In this document: one piece after another, positions 60,264-64,000 of the stretch
Layout of the letters: every line of letters begins with the position of its first letter
How positions within the stretch are numbered: position 1 is the stretch's first letter
Source: Oceanihabitans iliipiscarium
GTDB lineage: Bacteria; Bacteroidota; Bacteroidia; Flavobacteriales; Flavobacteriaceae
DNA: 64,000 nt
Direction of reading: 5' to 3'
NCBI RefSeq assembly: GCF_042686125.1
Contig: NZ_JBHUOV010000002.1
Location: 434,001-498,000 of the forward strand
Position numbers and translations under genes: made by a program
Notes under the pieces: generated by a model
Told to the model about the DNA's origin: nothing
The model's database searches: none
Seen by the model: only the letters and a program-made list of their open reading frames with translations

Positions 60264-61223
60264 ATGCTAAAAGCAGGTGTTCTAGGTGCTGGTCATCTTG
60301 GGAAAATTCATCTTAGATTACTTCATCAATCTGAAAAATATAACCTTATTGGTTTCTACGATGCTGATGTAGAAAATGCTAAAAAAGTAGAAGCTGAATT
60401 TGGCTATACTTATTTTGATTCCATAGAAAAACTTATTGATGCTGTTGATGTTGTTGATATTGTAACACCAACATTATCGCATTTTGACTGTGCCAAACAA
60501 GCTATTGCTAAAGGCAAACATATTTTTATAGAAAAACCAATTACCAACACTGTTGAAGAAGCAGAAATCCTTAGAGCTTTAGTTGCAGAGCATGGCGTAA
60601 AAGGACAAGTTGGTCATGTAGAGCGTTTTAATCCCGCTTTTATTGGTATTAAAGAGATGTTAGATCAACCTATGTTTATTGAAACACATCGTTTAGCTGA
60701 ATTTAACCCTCGAGGTACAGATGTTCCTGTAGTGCTAGATTTAATGATTCACGATATCGATATTATTTTAAGTGTTGTTCAATCTAAAGTTAAACAGATT
60801 AGTGCAAGCGGAGTTTCGGTTATTAGTGAAACTCCAGATATTGCCAATGCGCGAATTGAATTTGAAAATGGTTGTGTCGCCAATTTAACAGCCAGTAGAA
60901 TTTCATTAAAAAACATGCGTAAAACACGTTTCTTTCAACGTGATGCTTATATCTCTGTTGACTTTTTAGAAAAGAAATGTGAAGTTGTAAAAATGAAAGA
61001 TGCTCCTGAAAATCCAGGAGATTTTGACATGATTTTACAAAATGCTGAAGGCATTAAAAAGCAAATCTATTTTGCCAACCCAGAAATAACAAGCAACAAT
61101 GCCATTTTAGATGAATTAGAAACTTTTGCTGAGGCCATAAACAATAACACAACACCTATTGTGACTCTTCATGATGGTACAGAAGCACTACGAGTAGCTA
61201 CTATGATAATTAATCAATTTTAA
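60264..61223 (+). CDS. Gfo/Idh/MocA-family NAD(P)-dependent oxidoreductase
   Basis: The 319-residue protein opens with the dinucleotide-binding GVLGAGHLGKIHLRLL. The family catalytic region is GKHIFIEKPITNT (EKP), followed by HVERFNPAFIGIKE and DLMIHDIDIIL with the conserved His. It oxidises or reduces a sugar, inositol or related polyol; the substrate is not readable. It is likely cotranscribed with the dehydrogenase gene 20 bp downstream. Confidence 0.92.
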   Translation: MLKAGVLGAGHLGKIHLRLLHQSEKYNLIGFYDADVENAKKVEAEFGYTYFDSIEKLIDAVDVVDIVTPTLSHFDCAKQAIAKGKHIFIEKPITNTVEEAEILRALVAEHGVKGQVGHVERFNPAFIGIKEMLDQPMFIETHRLAEFNPRGTDVPVVLDLMIHDIDIILSVVQSKVKQISASGVSVISETPDIANARIEFENGCVANLTASRISLKNMRKTRFFQRDAYISVDFLEKKCEVVKMKDAPENPGDFDMILQNAEGIKKQIYFANPEITSNNAILDELETFAEAINNNTTPIVTLHDGTEALRVATMIINQF

Positions 61224-61243
61224 TAAAATACAGAATACAACAT

Positions 61244-62134
61244 ATGAAAAACGTAGCAGTTATTGGAGCGGGAACCATGGGAAATGGTATTGCTCATACA
61301 TTTGCACAATCAGGATTTAAAGTCCAACTTATTGATATTAGTGAAGCTTCGCTTAAAAGAGGCATTGAAACCATTACCAAGAATTTGGATCGAATGGTTG
61401 CTAAAGAAAAAATTACTGAAGACGATAAACTTCAAACTTTAGAAAATATCACAACATTTACAAGTATTACTGAAGGTGTTGAGTATGCTGGTTTAGTGGT
61501 AGAAGCTGCAACCGAGAATGTAGATTTAAAACTCAAAATTTTTAAACAACTTGACGAAGCTTGTCCAGACGATACTATTCTAGCAACAAACACCTCTTCT
61601 ATCTCTATTACGCAAATAGCTGCAGTTACTTCTCGTCCAGAAATGGTAATAGGTATGCACTTTATGAATCCTGTACCTATTATGAAATTAGTGGAAATTA
61701 TTCGTGGTTATAACACGAGTGATGAAGTGACTCAAACCATTATGGAAATGAGTAAAACACTGGGTAAAATTCCTACCGAAGTGAATGACTATCCTGGATT
61801 TGTGGCTAATCGCATATTAATGCCTATGCTTAACGAAGCCATTGAAACCCTTTATAATGGTGTCGCTGGAGTTGAGGAAATTGATACCGTTATGAAACTT
61901 GGAATGGCGCATCCTATGGGACCTCTACAATTGGCAGACTTTATTGGATTAGATATTTGTTTGTCCATTTTAAATGTGATGTATGATGGATTTAAAAACC
62001 CAAAATACGCACCTTGTCCTTTATTAGTAAATATGGTAAATGCTGGGAAACTCGGTGTGAAATCTGGCGAAGGGTTTTATGATTATTCCGAAAGCAGAAA
62101 AGCAGAAAAAGTAGCTAGGCAGTTTTCAAAATAG
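61244..62134 (+). CDS. 3-hydroxybutyryl-CoA / 3-hydroxyacyl-CoA dehydrogenase
   Basis: The 296-residue protein has NAD site VIGAGTMGNGIAHTFAQSG, the catalytic His region GMHFMNPVPIMKLVEIIRG, and the second domain NDYPGFVANRILMPMLNEA. These are the marks of the short single-function dehydrogenase used in butyrate and fatty-acid metabolism, with no enoyl-CoA hydratase fusion. It oxidises L-3-hydroxyacyl-CoA with NAD(P). A terminator hairpin follows. Confidence 0.95.
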   Translation: MKNVAVIGAGTMGNGIAHTFAQSGFKVQLIDISEASLKRGIETITKNLDRMVAKEKITEDDKLQTLENITTFTSITEGVEYAGLVVEAATENVDLKLKIFKQLDEACPDDTILATNTSSISITQIAAVTSRPEMVIGMHFMNPVPIMKLVEIIRGYNTSDEVTQTIMEMSKTLGKIPTEVNDYPGFVANRILMPMLNEAIETLYNGVAGVEEIDTVMKLGMAHPMGPLQLADFIGLDICLSILNVMYDGFKNPKYAPCPLLVNMVNAGKLGVKSGEGFYDYSESRKAEKVARQFSK

Positions 62135-62146
62135 GTATTAGTTTTT

Positions 62147-62178
62147 AGGCAATAGAGAAAAAAACTATTGTCTTTTTA
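62147..62178 (+). terminator. Intrinsic terminator after the dehydrogenase gene
   Basis: GCAATAG (62149-62155) pairs with CTATTGT (62165-62171) around a 9-nt A-rich loop and runs into CTTTTT. Confidence 0.75.
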
Positions 62179-62199
62179 CTAATTCCTTATGACTTAATT

Positions 62200-63438
62200 A
62201 TGGCGAAAATAATTCCATTTAAAGCAGTACGTCCAACACGAGATAAAGTCAGTCTAGTGGCTTCTCGCTCCTACCAAACTTACACACAAGCTGAACGTGA
62301 GGCGCGCTTAGATTATAATCCGTTTTCGTTTTTACACATTGTGAATCCTGGATATAAATATGCACGTGAAATTACAGGAGAAGAACGATATGCCTTAGTC
62401 AAAAATAGATACTCAGAATTTAAGGAGGACTGTGTTTTTGTACAAGACGAAACACCATCGTTTTATATTTATAAAATTGTAGATAGAGAACAACAAGTCT
62501 TTCATGGTATTGTTGCTGCTGCAAGTGCAGAAGATTACGAAAAAGATGTCATAAAAAAGCATGAAGATACAATTGAATATCGTGAAAATATTTTTAAAGC
62601 TTATTTAAAAACTGTTGGTTTTAATGCAGAACCTGTGCTCCTTACCTATCCTGATAATAACACAATAGCGTCTATTATTAAAACCATAGAAAAAGAACGT
62701 GCAGAATTTGAATTTACAACAACCTATAGAGATACACATTATTTATGGAAAGTTGAAGACGATTCTATTATTAAAACCATTCAGCAGGAATTTGAAAAAA
62801 TGAAGACTATTTATATTGCAGATGGTCATCATCGCTCATCTTCATCATGTTTATTGAGTCAAGATTTAAAGCAAAACAATCCAAACCATAAAGGTTCTGA
62901 GCCTTATAATTATTTTATGAGTTTTTTTATTCCAGAATCAGAATTACGTATTCATGAATTTAATAGACTTATAAAAGATTTAAATGGTTTATCTAAAGAA
63001 GAGTTTTTAATACAATTAGATGCTGCTTTCCGAATTGAAAACAGAGGGAAAATCCCTTATAAACCAAGTAAAAAGCATCATTTTAGCATGTATTTAGACG
63101 GTGATTTTTATTCGTTATACTTACGGAAAACCAACTATACTTTTGAAAATTCATTAGATGCATTAGACGCTCAATTATTATATAAAACTGTTTTACAACC
63201 CATTCTAGGTATAAATGATCTACGTAACGATAATCGTATTATGTACCTTAACGGAAAAAAGGATACTGTAAATTTAAAAAGCAGCGTAGATAGTGGCGAA
63301 TTTGCAGTAGGCTTTGGTATGGTTCCTGTAACTATTCAAGAAATGAAACAAATTGCAGATGATGGCTTAAAAATGCCTCCAAAAAGCACCTATATAGAAC
63401 CAAAGTTACGCAGTGGTGTAACCATATACGAATTTTGA
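62200..63438 (+). CDS. DUF1015 family protein
   Basis: The 412-residue protein starts AKIIPFKAVRPTRDKVSLVA and has the family hallmark IYIADGHHRSSSSCLL, YNYFMSFFIPESELRIHEFNR and LDAQLLYKTVLQPILGI. DUF1015 proteins are widespread and often lie near D-3-phosphoglycerate dehydrogenase; they have no established activity. Here no serine-pathway gene is in view. The YggS gene begins 2 bp after the stop. Confidence 0.9.
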   Translation: MAKIIPFKAVRPTRDKVSLVASRSYQTYTQAEREARLDYNPFSFLHIVNPGYKYAREITGEERYALVKNRYSEFKEDCVFVQDETPSFYIYKIVDREQQVFHGIVAAASAEDYEKDVIKKHEDTIEYRENIFKAYLKTVGFNAEPVLLTYPDNNTIASIIKTIEKERAEFEFTTTYRDTHYLWKVEDDSIIKTIQQEFEKMKTIYIADGHHRSSSSCLLSQDLKQNNPNHKGSEPYNYFMSFFIPESELRIHEFNRLIKDLNGLSKEEFLIQLDAAFRIENRGKIPYKPSKKHHFSMYLDGDFYSLYLRKTNYTFENSLDALDAQLLYKTVLQPILGINDLRNDNRIMYLNGKKDTVNLKSSVDSGEFAVGFGMVPVTIQEMKQIADDGLKMPPKSTYIEPKLRSGVTIYEF

Positions 63439-63440
63439 AA

Positions 63441-64000
63441 ATGTCGATAAAATCTAATCTTGAACATATTCAATCACAACTCCCTCAACATGTCACTTTA
63501 GTTGCAGTCTCAAAAACGAAACCTATCTCTGATATCATGGAAGCCTATAATGCAGGTCAGCGCATTTTTGGCGAAAACAAAATTCAAGATATGGTGGAGA
63601 AATATGAACACATGCCAAAAGATATAAAATGGCATATGATTGGTCATGTACAACGCAATAAAGTGAAATACATGGCTTCTTTTGTGAGCCTAATTCATGG
63701 TGTTGAAAATTTTAAAGTGCTTAAAGAAATTAATAAACAAGCTGCAAAACATAATCGTGTTATTGATTGCTTATTACAAATCAAGATTGCTTCAGAAGAT
63801 TCTAAATTTGGAATGTCACCCAATGAAGCCACAACTATTTTAAATTCTGAAGACACGTCGCTTTTAAAACACGTCAATATTGTTGGTCTTATGGGAATGT
63901 CAACATTCACAGACGATGAGAATCAAATTAAAAACGAATTCAACTCATTAAAATCAACTTTTGATACACTTAAAAAACAACACCCTCATTTACATACCAT
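63441..64000 (+). CDS. YggS-family PLP-binding protein (3' end cut by window edge)
   Basis: The first 186 residues are visible (MSIKSNLEHIQSQLPQHVTL...). The PLP lysine is in VAVSKTKPISDI, and FGENKIQDMVEKYEHM, WHMIGHVQRNKVKYM and FGMSPNEAT follow. The family buffers PLP in the cytosol and has no known enzymatic turnover. It begins 2 bp after the DUF1015 gene. Confidence 0.95.
   Translation, partial: MSIKSNLEHIQSQLPQHVTLVAVSKTKPISDIMEAYNAGQRIFGENKIQDMVEKYEHMPKDIKWHMIGHVQRNKVKYMASFVSLIHGVENFKVLKEINKQAAKHNRVIDCLLQIKIASEDSKFGMSPNEATTILNSEDTSLLKHVNIVGLMGMSTFTDDENQIKNEFNSLKSTFDTLKKQHPHLHT

Overview
The window is chromosomal DNA from a member of the Flavobacteriaceae (Bacteroidota), probably a marine one. 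The evidence is low G+C, promoters of the TAnnTTTG type, two secreted proteins ending in T9SS type A sorting domains, small lipoproteins with SC/AC lipoboxes, bacillithiol genes, a CcsBA fusion, a DUF5686 outer-membrane protein, a group III truncated hemoglobin, and the usual flavobacterial gene set (kdsC, UbiA-type transferase, maf, clpB, smpB, bshB1). I cannot name the genus from sequence alone.

Layout. 1-1260: end of a thioredoxin-like gene, a nitroreductase, and tRNA-Ser(UGA) with its own promoter and terminator. 1370-6221: a cell-envelope module made of a PAP2 phosphatase, an LTA-synthase-like membrane sulfatase-fold enzyme and an OmpR-type two-component system. All three transcription units carry the same 17-bp direct-repeat box placed exactly 10 bp before a TAnnTTTA -7 element, so they look like one small regulon. 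6439-16344: a defence island on the minus strand (hsdM, hsdS, a 59-residue membrane protein, a 128-residue GNAT-like protein, a DUF262/DUF1524 GmrSD-like protein, hsdR, a decayed 3' end of a second hsdS, and a PLD-like protein). A structured leader and a G-free CAACACC-type repeat lie at its upstream edge. 16358-21063: secreted proteins, namely an M43 metalloprotease with T9SS tail and an endonuclease I / LTD-like pair sharing an N-terminal module. 21291-25193: a DUF3108 protein, a small membrane protein and two paralogous M28 peptidase lipoproteins. 25201-25500: a folded intergenic element, two hairpin terminators and tRNA-His(GUG). 25575-33729: bshB1, rlmF, a trans-sulfuration enzyme, small proteins, a MATE exporter, a pseudouridine synthase, a glutathione peroxidase, mscL and two small secreted proteins. 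33776-42466: ccsBA, a truncated hemoglobin, then a co-directional run (DUF2520, kdsC, UbiA, membrane protein, maf, MscS-like, corA). 42549-46944: a PIG-L family protein, a 31-residue membrane peptide and a sodium:solute symporter that overlap as an operon. 46941-53337: ytxJ, clpB, a TetR regulator and thioesterase controlled by twin operators, then deoC, deoD and a histidine phosphatase. 53330-64000: a DUF6503 lipoprotein, smpB, the DUF5686 protein, a cyanophycinase-like T9SS protein, pcm, a Gfo/Idh oxidoreductase, a 3-hydroxyacyl-CoA dehydrogenase, a DUF1015 protein and the start of a PLPBP (YggS) gene.

The strongest candidates for something undescribed are the PmrA-like regulon (1370-6221), the unusual type I R-M operon with internal accessory genes and an hsdS relic (6439-15901), the folded element at 25201-25328, the twin TetR operators (50221 and 50871), and several very small genes (59, 50 and 31 residues). 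Nothing was computed or searched; family names rest on motifs read by eye.
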